Source of the DNA: Bacteroidales bacterium
GTDB taxonomy: Bacteria; Bacteroidota; Bacteroidia; Bacteroidales; VadinHA17
Assembly (NCBI GenBank): GCA_020353115.1
Contig: CP070687.1
Location: forward strand, 2,396,721 to 2,404,801
DNA: 8,081 nucleotides
Direction of reading: 5' to 3'
Below the pieces are notes generated by a model that ran no database searches, had not been told where the DNA came from, and saw nothing but the letters and a program-made list of their open reading frames with translations. The position numbers and the translations under genes were made by a program. Below are positions 1 to 6,983 of the stretch, in pieces; position 1 is the stretch's first letter; each line of letters starts with the position of its first letter.

Positions 1-37
1 CAAATTATTTTTAAAAGTCGAATATTACCAAACAGGT

Positions 38-70
38 GTTTAAAATGATCGGTTATATGATCAACAAAAC
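38..70. promoter_or_regulatory. Small imperfect dyad in the leader (possible operator or hairpin)
   Basis: Inner arms TGATC (46-50) and GATCA (59-63) flank an 8-base spacer, and outer arms GTTT (38-41) and AAAC (67-70) also pair, with unequal A-rich internal loops between them. It lies just upstream of the candidate -33 element of the transporter gene, where a regulator could bind. The arms are short and a dyad of this size can occur by chance in AT-rich DNA. No T-tract follows, so it is not a convincing terminator of an upstream gene. Confidence 0.2.
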
Positions 71-80
71 TCCTGAAATA

Positions 81-112
81 TTGACCGCTATCCAAATTTT
101 GTATTATCTTTA
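81..112 (+). promoter_or_regulatory. Candidate promoter for the transporter gene
   Basis: TTG at 81-83 followed after 21 bases by TATCTTTA (105-112) resembles the Bacteroidota promoter pattern (TTG near -33, TAnnTTTG near -7), differing from the -7 consensus at the last base. The same stretch can also be read as TTGACC, 17 bases, TTATCT, a weak sigma-70-like arrangement. Transcription would start roughly 60-75 bases before the ATG at 190. The rest of 1-189 holds no recognisable gene, RNA gene or clear terminator. The match is by eye in AT-rich DNA. Confidence 0.35.
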
Positions 113-189
113 TTCAATTTAGAATGATTAAGAGAGGGAAAAATCTGCATTTCCGGATTTATCTAGTCGGTTCTAATAACAAATAAAAT

Positions 190-3100
190 ATGGCGGGAGG
201 TATTTCTAAAGCTTTAAATATTGAACCCGACGAAAGAACCAGTGTCCTGCTCTTTTTGACACAATCCGTTTTCATCGGGATTTTTTTCGGAGCATTTGAA
301 ATCGGTGCTACGGCTCTATTCCTGGATGAGTTTGATGAAAGCATGATCGGTAACGCATATGCAGTTTCCGGTGTGGTTGGTATTCTTCTTACATCCATTT
401 ACACAAAACTTCAGTCAATCATTACATTCAGAAGACTGGCAATACTGAATTTATTTACTATTGCAGTTTTTACCGGATTGCTGAGATACGGATTTGAAAT
501 AATCCAGATCCACTGGCTTGTTTTTGCTGTTTTTGTTTTAATGGGCCCCCTGAACATTATAGCAATGTTGGGTTTCTGGGGATCAGTCGGACGTCTGTAT
601 ACACTTAGGCAGGGCAAAAGGCTTTTTGGTTTGATTGATACCGGAGGAATTGTCGGAATTATCATCAGTAGTTATGCTATCCCGGTAATTCTTACTTTAA
701 AGTTTGAAACGAAAGATCTCCTATTGATCAGTGCAATCAGCATCCTGATTGCCGTGATATTTCAGGTTATTATCGGCAGAAAATTCAATCTTGATATCGG
801 TGCAGAATCATCATCTGGTGAAAAGATTAAGAAGCCTTCATTTCTCTCCCTTTTCAGGGACAGGTATGTTACCATGATGGCCATCTTTGTGGTTCTTTCG
901 ATGATAATGCTGTTTTTCATCATGTATTCTTTCCTTGCTGTCACCAATGAACAGTACCCTGATGCCCGGGATATGGCATCTTTCCTCGGTTTGTTTATGG
1001 GTACACTGATGATCTTCACATTAATAATAAAAACCTTTGTATTCGGCTGGTTGATGAAAACATACGGTTTGAAGATCGCCCTGGCCATTTCAGCCTTTCT
1101 TATGGCATTTTTTACTATTGTTGCATCTCTGGTAGGAACCTTCTTTGGTTATACTGTCGCTTCTGAAAACTTCCTGCTGTTTTTCATGATTATCGCCTTA
1201 AGCCGACTGTTTTCCAAAGCATTGAAGGATTCCATTGAGGCGCCTTCATTCAAAATATTGTATCAGTCGCTGGATGAACGGATCCGATATGATGTTCAGG
1301 CAAGGATTGACGGGACGATAAATGAATTTGCCGCCCTTGCATCCGGATTGTTCCTGGCCGGACTGGGAGCCCTTACATTCTTCCAACTAATCCATTTTTC
1401 CTATGTTCTTGTCGTAATATTGCTTATCTGGATAGTTATATCGCTAAGGCTCTATAAAGAATACCGGGGTTCCCTTCAAAGAGCATTGGCATCATTCAAA
1501 GCGAAAAGGGAGGATGCTGTCCGGACAGGAGTTGATTATTCGAAGTACCTCGAATCAACCTTCGAACAAAAAACACCGGGAGCTATGATCCAGGGGATGA
1601 AAGTAATCAGAGAGATCAATCCCTATCTGTATGAAGAATTATTGCCTCAGGCATTTCATCACAGATCTGAAAAAGGACGCGAATATATTTTCAAATGGCT
1701 GAGGGAGGAGAATGATGGCAACCTGTGGCGAAAGGCCGATGAACTGGCATCCGAATACGATCTGCAGCTGGTTGAAGAACAGCTTAAAGAGATTTCCGGA
1801 AATACAAAGATCTTTTTGAAGGAAGCCGATTCAGGAGATAAGATCGGCAAATTGCTGCATTCAAAAATTCCTGAAGAACGTATCAGGGGAGCCAAACTGC
1901 TCAGAAGCCTTCCCGAAGGCCCTGATATTCCAACCCTGGTGGCTTTGCTGAGAGATTTTGAACCCAGGGTTAAAACGGAAGCGATAAAACTTGTCGAAGA
2001 GTTTAAAAAGGTTGAATTGGCTCCTGCTCTTGTCGAACTTCTCTCCAGCGAACTTCATTTAAATCATACTTACCATGCCCTGATCAGTCTGGGTGAAGAA
2101 GCGTTAGACTCTTTGGATCTCTACTTTTACAAAACCGGTGTCGAGGTGCCAATCATGGTTCGGATCGTCAGGATCTTTGGTAAGGTTGGGGGCGATAAGG
2201 CTATCGGTTATCTGCTGACCAAACTAAACTACCATAAGAAGGAAGTGGTTCTTGAAACGGTCCGATCCCTGAGATTATGCAACTACAGAGCTGTTGAAGA
2301 AGACCAGGTAAAACTGAACCAGGCTATCGAAAACGTAATACAGACAACTGCCTGGAACCTGTCTGCATCTGCAAGCATTATGGAAGAAGAGATCGGCATC
2401 TATCTTACGGGAGCAATACAGGAAGAAATTAAATCCAATTTCGATCTTATTTTTGAATTATTGAGTCTTTCCTATGATCCCCAGTCAATTATACAAATAA
2501 GACAAAATCTGGAGAGCGGAACCTCTGAAGGTGTCAATTTTGCACTTGAACTGCTGGACCTCGTTGTTGCCGAGGAGCTTAAACCCAGATTGTTCCCCCT
2601 CCTGGATGATATCTCACTCGATGAGAAAATGAAACAGCTTCAGAATTTCTTTCCGCTGAAAAAAATGGAGTCGGAAGAATTGCTGTATACTATTGTCAAC
2701 CGGGATTATAATAAGGTGAACAACTGGACAAAGGCCTGTGCCATCTCCGCACTCAGTGAATTTAACGTAAAGAAAGTAAAAGATGACCTGGTAGCACAGT
2801 TGTTTAATCCGGATCCTATGTTGCGGGAAATAGCTGCCCGGTGCGTTTACAAGACAGACCCTGAAAGATACATGGATGCCGTATCCAGACTTACCGACGA
2901 AATCCGACTGGAACTGAAAAAAATTATCGAACAGGAATCCGATGACTATGATCAGCTTTTTTCCGGAATCCGGTTCCTCCGAAATCTGGATATCTTCAGG
3001 AATATACCGGGTATGGAACTCTATTCCCTTGCCAGCCGGTTGAAAATTAAGAGATATGGGGCGGATATTGAAGTGCCGGCAGGGGAAACATTGTCCGAAG

Positions 3101-3348
3101 ATACTTACATCTGGATAGTCAGTGGAAAGATAGAAGTGGAAGCGAAAGGAGAAATAGCAGGTGAATATGCCGGGAAGGATTTGATTAGCAACCATTCCAT
3201 TGATGATTATGATATAAACGAATGCTTTTTACGAATCAAGGAAGAAACCATCTGCTATTTCCTTGAAGGCCATCAATTAAAACTTCTTCTGTTTGACTAT
3301 CCCCAGATAGCCCAGGTATTTCTGGAACTTAAGACGGTTCCCGCATAG
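190..3348 (+). CDS. ATP/ADP-translocase/MFS-like membrane transporter fused to HEAT-like repeats and a degenerate cNMP-binding-like domain
   Basis: Probable inner-membrane protein of 1052 residues. Residues about 20-420 contain roughly twelve hydrophobic helices. Two stretches recall the nucleotide-transporter (NTT/Npt, TlcA-like) branch of the MFS fold: a loop at about 136-160 (LRQGKRLFGLIDTGGIVG) and a charged segment at about 345-378 with a Pro-rich start, a Glu-Arg-Ile-Arg run and Ala-Arg-Ile-Asp. The cytoplasmic half has helical HEAT-like repeats at about 561-698 and again at about 847-892. Residues about 925-1045 look like a CRP-type beta-roll, with a typical lead-in (FLRNLDIFRNIPGMELYSLASRL) and an IWIVSGKIEVE strand pair. 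The Gly-Glu...Arg-x-Ala phosphate-binding cassette is not visible, so cyclic nucleotide binding is doubtful. Such fusions are known in Bacteroidota, but the substrate is generally unproven: nucleotide or NAD transport is a family inference only. The ATG directly follows an in-frame TAA (184-186), which fixes the start; no SD motif precedes it. Confidence 0.82.
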   Translation: MAGGISKALNIEPDERTSVLLFLTQSVFIGIFFGAFEIGATALFLDEFDESMIGNAYAVSGVVGILLTSIYTKLQSIITFRRLAILNLFTIAVFTGLLRYGFEIIQIHWLVFAVFVLMGPLNIIAMLGFWGSVGRLYTLRQGKRLFGLIDTGGIVGIIISSYAIPVILTLKFETKDLLLISAISILIAVIFQVIIGRKFNLDIGAESSSGEKIKKPSFLSLFRDRYVTMMAIFVVLSMIMLFFIMYSFLAVTNEQYPDARDMASFLGLFMGTLMIFTLIIKTFVFGWLMKTYGLKIALAISAFLMAFFTIVASLVGTFFGYTVASENFLLFFMIIALSRLFSKALKDSIEAPSFKILYQSLDERIRYDVQARIDGTINEFAALASGLFLAGLGALTFFQLIHFSYVLVVILLIWIVISLRLYKEYRGSLQRALASFKAKREDAVRTGVDYSKYLESTFEQKTPGAMIQGMKVIREINPYLYEELLPQAFHHRSEKGREYIFKWLREENDGNLWRKADELASEYDLQLVEEQLKEISGNTKIFLKEADSGDKIGKLLHSKIPEERIRGAKLLRSLPEGPDIPTLVALLRDFEPRVKTEAIKLVEEFKKVELAPALVELLSSELHLNHTYHALISLGEEALDSLDLYFYKTGVEVPIMVRIVRIFGKVGGDKAIGYLLTKLNYHKKEVVLETVRSLRLCNYRAVEEDQVKLNQAIENVIQTTAWNLSASASIMEEEIGIYLTGAIQEEIKSNFDLIFELLSLSYDPQSIIQIRQNLESGTSEGVNFALELLDLVVAEELKPRLFPLLDDISLDEKMKQLQNFFPLKKMESEELLYTIVNRDYNKVNNWTKACAISALSEFNVKKVKDDLVAQLFNPDPMLREIAARCVYKTDPERYMDAVSRLTDEIRLELKKIIEQESDDYDQLFSGIRFLRNLDIFRNIPGMELYSLASRLKIKRYGADIEVPAGETLSEDTYIWIVSGKIEVEAKGEIAGEYAGKDLISNHSIDDYDINECFLRIKEETICYFLEGHQLKLLLFDYPQIAQVFLELKTVPA

Positions 3349-3419
3349 GAGACTGGGAATAAATGAAAATAAATTCGGATGATATATAGACCAAACAAGT
3401 ATTAACCAGCATTAAATCT
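3349..3419 (+). other. Short intergenic spacer between transporter and phosphatase genes
   Basis: Seventy-one A/T-rich bases with no hairpin followed by a T-tract and no good -33/-7 pair. This suggests, but does not prove, read-through from the transporter gene into the phosphatase gene. An in-frame TAG at 3387-3389 and the absence of another ATG after it support the ATG at 3420 as the start of the next gene. Its upstream context (ATTAAATCT) has no Shine-Dalgarno motif, as is usual in Bacteroidota. Confidence 0.4.
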
Positions 3420-5462
3420 ATGACAGATAAGAGAACAACAATTTTCAGACAACTAATATTTAATGTAATTCTTCCGGTCATAGCTGCATTACTGGGACTA
3501 GGTATTATAAATTATTTAAATACAAAACGAATACTGGAGGAATCCAATATCAATAAGAATAATATCATCTCGGACGGGATCCAGAAAGTCCTTGAATTCC
3601 AGGATAATGCTTTTGAAATTATGGAAGTAAACCTTACAGGAATGATGGAGGATTATAGTTCCCGGCTGGTAAATGAGATCTTCAAAAATACGAGCGGGAT
3701 TGAAACCGCTGACCTGGACAAGATCCGGGATGATCTTGGTATGGATCCGCTTTATATCGATATATATATCATTAATCAGAACGGTATTATTACAAATACG
3801 ACCTTTGAACAGGATCAGGGCCTGGATATGTTCGGATTCGGAGAGGAACATAAGGAATTCCTGATCCATGTAATGGAGGGAGCAGTATTTGTAAATGAAC
3901 GATTTGCGATTGAAGACAAAACCAAAAGACCAAAAAAATACACATACCAGCCAACCCTGGATGGCAGATATATCGTTCAGATAGGACTCTATTCGGAACA
4001 GGCCGATGATATAGTCAGTTTTATTGAAACGGCGAAATCGGAAATCATCAATACACAGGAAAGTGTTGTGGATGTAGAACTTTTCTACCAGGCAGATGTG
4101 CCTTTTTCCCTTAACATGAATGCTGAAATGGTATTTCCCGATTTACTTATGGAATTGTTCCAGCAACAGGATGTTAGAAGCTGGGTGGTCAAGGAAGATG
4201 AAGAAGGTTTGTTTTATGAATACCTGTATATGGACAGGGCGAATTCGGACCTATATAAGGGATCCGTAATACGGATAATATCAGACCGGTCAGGGGAAAG
4301 AGCCATGCTTCGCAGGGAACTGGTGAAATTCCTGATCATTTTCGGACTGACACTGCTGGTAGTATTGTTGTTGATTTACCGCAAAACAAAAGTAGTTGTT
4401 GCTCCTGTTAAAAAACTGGCAGAAAATGTGATCAGGATAACGCACGGACACCTGAACGAGAGAGCTGAAGTAGTAGGGAATAATGAAATAACAAGCCTTT
4501 CCATTGAATTCAATAAAATGATAGAACAGCTGGAGAGCTATACGAATGAACTGGAAGAAAAGGTCAGGGAGCGAACGGCAGAGATCCAGCAGCAGAAAGA
4601 AGAAATTGAAGCACAGAGGGATTCTATTGAGGAGCAGGCAAAAATATTGGCGGAAAGAAATGAGGAATTGAAAGAGGCTTACCATGAAATTGAGGAACAA
4701 AAAGAGCATATTATGGATAGTATCCATTATGCCAAGAGGATACAAACGGCCATCCTGCCTCCGGATACCTATGTACACAGCCTGATAAAAGATATGTTCA
4801 TTCTCTATAAACCCAAGGATATCGTGAGTGGTGATTTTTACTGGATGATCGAAAAAGATGGACTTATTATGGTTTCAGCCGTTGATTGCACAGGCCATGG
4901 CGTACCCGGGGCATTCATGTCAATCGTGGGTTATAACCAGCTGAATTATGCCGTAAATGTGAAGAAAGCACGGGGAGCAGCTGAAATCCTGGAAGAATTG
5001 AACAACGGTGTTACCGAAACACTCAGGGAAAAAAAGGGCCCCGATTCGGTAAAAGACGGTATGGACATGGCATTGTGTGTACTTAACCTTACTGAAATGA
5101 CCCTGGATTTTGCCGGTGCATACAATCCGTTGATCCTGATCCGTGATAAGGAAATGATTCAATATAAAGGCGATAAATTCCCGATCGGATCATATGAGGG
5201 AGATCAACCGCCTCGGTTTACCAATCATCAGATCGAAGTAGCCGAAGGAGATCACCTCTATATGTTCTCCGATGGGTATGCCGACCAATTCGGGGGAGCG
5301 GAAAATAAAAAATTTATGATAAAAAATTTCAGGGAGCTTCTGATGGAGATCCATTTTAAACCTGTTGACGAACAGAAAGAGATTCTGGATAAAACCATAA
5401 TGGACTGGATGGGTGAGCATGAACAGGTGGATGATATCCTGGTGATGGGTATTAAATTGTAA
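3420..5462 (+). CDS. Membrane-bound sensor protein phosphatase: Cache-like sensor, HAMP, coiled coil, SpoIIE/PP2C domain
   Basis: A 680-residue two-pass membrane signalling protein expected to dephosphorylate serine or threonine on a cytoplasmic partner, typically an anti-sigma-factor antagonist or similar switch protein. A signal-anchor helix lies at about 12-30. An extracytoplasmic region of about 270 residues follows and includes a PAS/Cache-like stretch (about 108-195: LYIDIYIINQNGIITNT and later DGRYIVQIGLY). A second helix is at about 301-320. HAMP spans about 321-372, with the usual Pro (329) and Glu (356). A Glu/Gln-rich coiled coil runs from about 370 to 435. The catalytic domain (about 436-680) keeps the metal-binding acidic motifs: SGDFYW (Asp471), AVDCTGHGVPGAFMS (Asp487 region), DGMDMAL, FSDGYADQFGG and VDDILVMGIK. 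It therefore looks active. The YAKRIQTAILPP lead-in is typical of Bacteroidota SpoIIE proteins. No kinase or STAS partner is encoded in the window, so the target is unknown. Confidence 0.9.
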   Translation: MTDKRTTIFRQLIFNVILPVIAALLGLGIINYLNTKRILEESNINKNNIISDGIQKVLEFQDNAFEIMEVNLTGMMEDYSSRLVNEIFKNTSGIETADLDKIRDDLGMDPLYIDIYIINQNGIITNTTFEQDQGLDMFGFGEEHKEFLIHVMEGAVFVNERFAIEDKTKRPKKYTYQPTLDGRYIVQIGLYSEQADDIVSFIETAKSEIINTQESVVDVELFYQADVPFSLNMNAEMVFPDLLMELFQQQDVRSWVVKEDEEGLFYEYLYMDRANSDLYKGSVIRIISDRSGERAMLRRELVKFLIIFGLTLLVVLLLIYRKTKVVVAPVKKLAENVIRITHGHLNERAEVVGNNEITSLSIEFNKMIEQLESYTNELEEKVRERTAEIQQQKEEIEAQRDSIEEQAKILAERNEELKEAYHEIEEQKEHIMDSIHYAKRIQTAILPPDTYVHSLIKDMFILYKPKDIVSGDFYWMIEKDGLIMVSAVDCTGHGVPGAFMSIVGYNQLNYAVNVKKARGAAEILEELNNGVTETLREKKGPDSVKDGMDMALCVLNLTEMTLDFAGAYNPLILIRDKEMIQYKGDKFPIGSYEGDQPPRFTNHQIEVAEGDHLYMFSDGYADQFGGAENKKFMIKNFRELLMEIHFKPVDEQKEILDKTIMDWMGEHEQVDDILVMGIKL

Positions 5463-5469
5463 TGGTTCT

Positions 5470-5530
5470 CCGGTTTTGTAATTCTCTTTGAATTGTTTAT
5501 GTAACAAAATCCGAATATCCAGTTTTGTAA
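5470..5530 (+). repeat. Imperfect direct repeat CCRGTTTTGTAA
   Basis: CCGGTTTTGTAA (5470-5481) and CCAGTTTTGTAA (5519-5530) match at 11 of 12 positions and start 49 bases apart. The first copy forms the 5' arm of the stem-loop. The second copy contains CAGTTTTG, one mismatch from a Bacteroidota -7 element, and lies 28 bases before the next start codon, so it could be part of a promoter for the TIR-like/STAND pair. I see no well-spaced -33 TTG, so the promoter reading is weak. The repeats could also be paired binding sites. Confidence 0.3.
5471..5513 (+). promoter_or_regulatory. Compound stem-loop in the gap between phosphatase and TIR-like genes
   Basis: Outer arms CGGTTTTGT (5471-5479) and ACAAAATCCG (5504-5513) pair over nine base pairs with one bulged T (5510). 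Inside them, AATTC (5480-5484) and GAATT (5490-5494) pair perfectly around a 5-base loop. It begins 9 bases after the phosphatase stop codon. It could be a weak terminator or mRNA-end structure, although the 3' side is not followed by a T-tract, or a structured leader for the next operon. No other gene fits in this 96-bp gap. Confidence 0.4.
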
Positions 5531-5558
5531 AGATTATAACTCTCATAAAGAACCATTC

Positions 5559-6974
5559 ATGGAAGAAAATACTATACATATCCTGATCCCCGAGCCTTTC
5601 GAAAATTTACCGGATAATATTAAAAACTGGCTCAGTGGATTTTCGGAATACCTCGGTATCCTGTTGGACAAAATACTCCCTTTTAAACCATTAATCACAA
5701 TCGATTCAACCATATCAGGATCCGCGGACAACCAGGTCGTGATATTTATGATCTCTCCGGATTTTTTATCGGATGGGAAATTTGTCGAAACAATGAATGG
5801 AATTACACAAAAGGTCAGTAAAAAGGAGAAGAATCTTCCGGGTGGCTTTTTGGTTTTCAAAGTATGTATCCTTCCGGTACCGTCAGAGCAGCAACCTGAG
5901 TTTCTGAGAACATATAGCGATTACAGATTGTGTCATGAAACCGCCGATGAAGAGGATGAATTCACATTACTTGGTGTCGAAACGAAAAGTCCTGTCTGGT
6001 CGGTCCTGGTGGATCTGGCGTACGATATTTCAAGGACATTGGAACATTTTACCGCCAAGGCCGGGGATAGTAAACCGGCAGAAACAGGAGCTTCCATTTA
6101 CCTGGCTGAAACTACACAGGACCAGACCGAAAACAGGGAAACAATCAAACGTGAACTGATCCATTTCGGATACCAGGTAGTACCCCGGAAACATCTTCTT
6201 GCAGGAGAAGGACAGATCGAAGAGATTATTACCGGCCTGCTGAATAACAGTTCTGTTGCCATTCATCTGGTAGGGAGCCAGTATGGTGAAGCGGTACCGG
6301 GTTCGGAATTATCCATCGTCGATTTGCAGTTGAAGCTTTCTGCGAAAACCGGCGAATCGGAAGATGCCGGTGAGGAATTCGAAAGGATAATCTGGTTCCC
6401 ACCTGATCTGAAACCGGAAGATGAAAAACAACGCCTGTTTATTGAAAACCTGATACGGGAGGAAGAGACAGAAAAAACGACCGAAATTGTTCAGACACCG
6501 CTGGAAGCTCTGAAATCGATTATAAGGAAAAAAGTCTTACAAGGGAAGAGGGAGATGACGGAAGAACAGGAGATCCTCCCGGATCAACCGTTTGTCTACC
6601 TCATACATGAAGAACGATTTAATAGTGAAATAGAACCTCTGTTATCCTTGTTCAGGGAAAAGAAAACGGAAGTAGTATGGTCGGGAAAGACAAGTTCAAT
6701 GTCAAATGTAGTTACCCAGCACAGGCACTGCCTCGCAAATTGTACCGGAGTGCTGATTTACTATTCGGGCGATAATTTACCCTGGATGACCAGTAAAATT
6801 AAAGATTTGTTAAAAGCTCCCGGATATGGGAGAATTAAACCCATAAAGGCGAAAGCGGTAATTCTTCGTGATGGTGGTGAATTTGCTTCACCGCTGTCTG
6901 ATGTTGATATTATTCCTCTGGAGAAAGATATACCAGAAGGTACATTTAATAATTTCCTTGAAAAAATCAATTAA
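5559..6974 (+). CDS. Protein with three consecutive TIR-like domains, partner of the downstream nSTAND1 ATPase
   Basis: A cytoplasmic protein of 471 residues with no signal peptide or membrane helix. I read three alternating alpha/beta units of TIR/DUF4062-like type. Unit 1 (about 1-165) has a VVIFMISPDFLSDGKFVETM strand-helix like the SP-(E/D)-F/Y-L step of TIR folds, and ends WSVLVDLAYDISRTLEHF. Unit 2 (about 177-330) starts ASIYLAETTQDQTENRETIKREL, the surface-exposed start seen in DUF4062-like domains, and has HLVGSQYGEAVPGSELSIVDLQ. Unit 3 (about 344-471) has GVLIYYSGDNLPWMTSKIKDLLKAPGYGR. Where NAD-cleaving TIR enzymes carry a catalytic Glu in the helix after this step, unit 2 appears to have Gln257 and unit 3 no clear equivalent, so adaptor or scaffold roles are as likely as NADase activity. 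It ends with tandem stops TAATAA, and the nSTAND1 gene starts 6 bases after the first stop. ATG 5559 is the first in-frame start. The fold calls rest on motif reading, not alignment. Confidence 0.7.
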   Translation: MEENTIHILIPEPFENLPDNIKNWLSGFSEYLGILLDKILPFKPLITIDSTISGSADNQVVIFMISPDFLSDGKFVETMNGITQKVSKKEKNLPGGFLVFKVCILPVPSEQQPEFLRTYSDYRLCHETADEEDEFTLLGVETKSPVWSVLVDLAYDISRTLEHFTAKAGDSKPAETGASIYLAETTQDQTENRETIKRELIHFGYQVVPRKHLLAGEGQIEEIITGLLNNSSVAIHLVGSQYGEAVPGSELSIVDLQLKLSAKTGESEDAGEEFERIIWFPPDLKPEDEKQRLFIENLIREEETEKTTEIVQTPLEALKSIIRKKVLQGKREMTEEQEILPDQPFVYLIHEERFNSEIEPLLSLFREKKTEVVWSGKTSSMSNVVTQHRHCLANCTGVLIYYSGDNLPWMTSKIKDLLKAPGYGRIKPIKAKAVILRDGGEFASPLSDVDIIPLEKDIPEGTFNNFLEKIN

Positions 6975-6983
6975 TAAAAAATG
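6972..6983 (+). other. Same-frame gene junction with tandem stops (TAA TAA AAA ATG)
   Basis: The TIR-like gene ends with two consecutive in-frame TAA codons, then one AAA codon, then the ATG of the nSTAND1 gene in the same reading frame. There is no SD motif of its own, so initiation probably depends on translational coupling or the A-rich context. The frame identity means loss of the two stops would give one fused TIR-like/STAND polypeptide. The tandem stops argue against meaningful read-through. Confidence 0.75.

Noticed and set aside
192..200. GGCGGGAGG, a Shine-Dalgarno-like string
   Set aside because: It lies just after the ATG at 190, not before a start; no in-frame ATG follows at a suitable distance and the transporter's first helix begins soon after.
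2614..3195. 193-codon antisense open frame within the transporter gene
   Set aside because: It lies fully inside a well-supported + strand gene, is rich in Phe/Ile/Cys as expected from the complement, and shows no recognisable motif.
3673..3864. Short + strand frame overlapping the phosphatase sensor region
   Set aside because: It is out of frame with the phosphatase gene, has no start context or domain, and is best explained as a shadow.
4290..4778. 162-codon antisense open frame over the HAMP/coiled-coil region
   Set aside because: Its Phe/Leu-rich composition is the mirror of Glu/Lys codons in the coiled coil on the + strand; it is a shadow frame.
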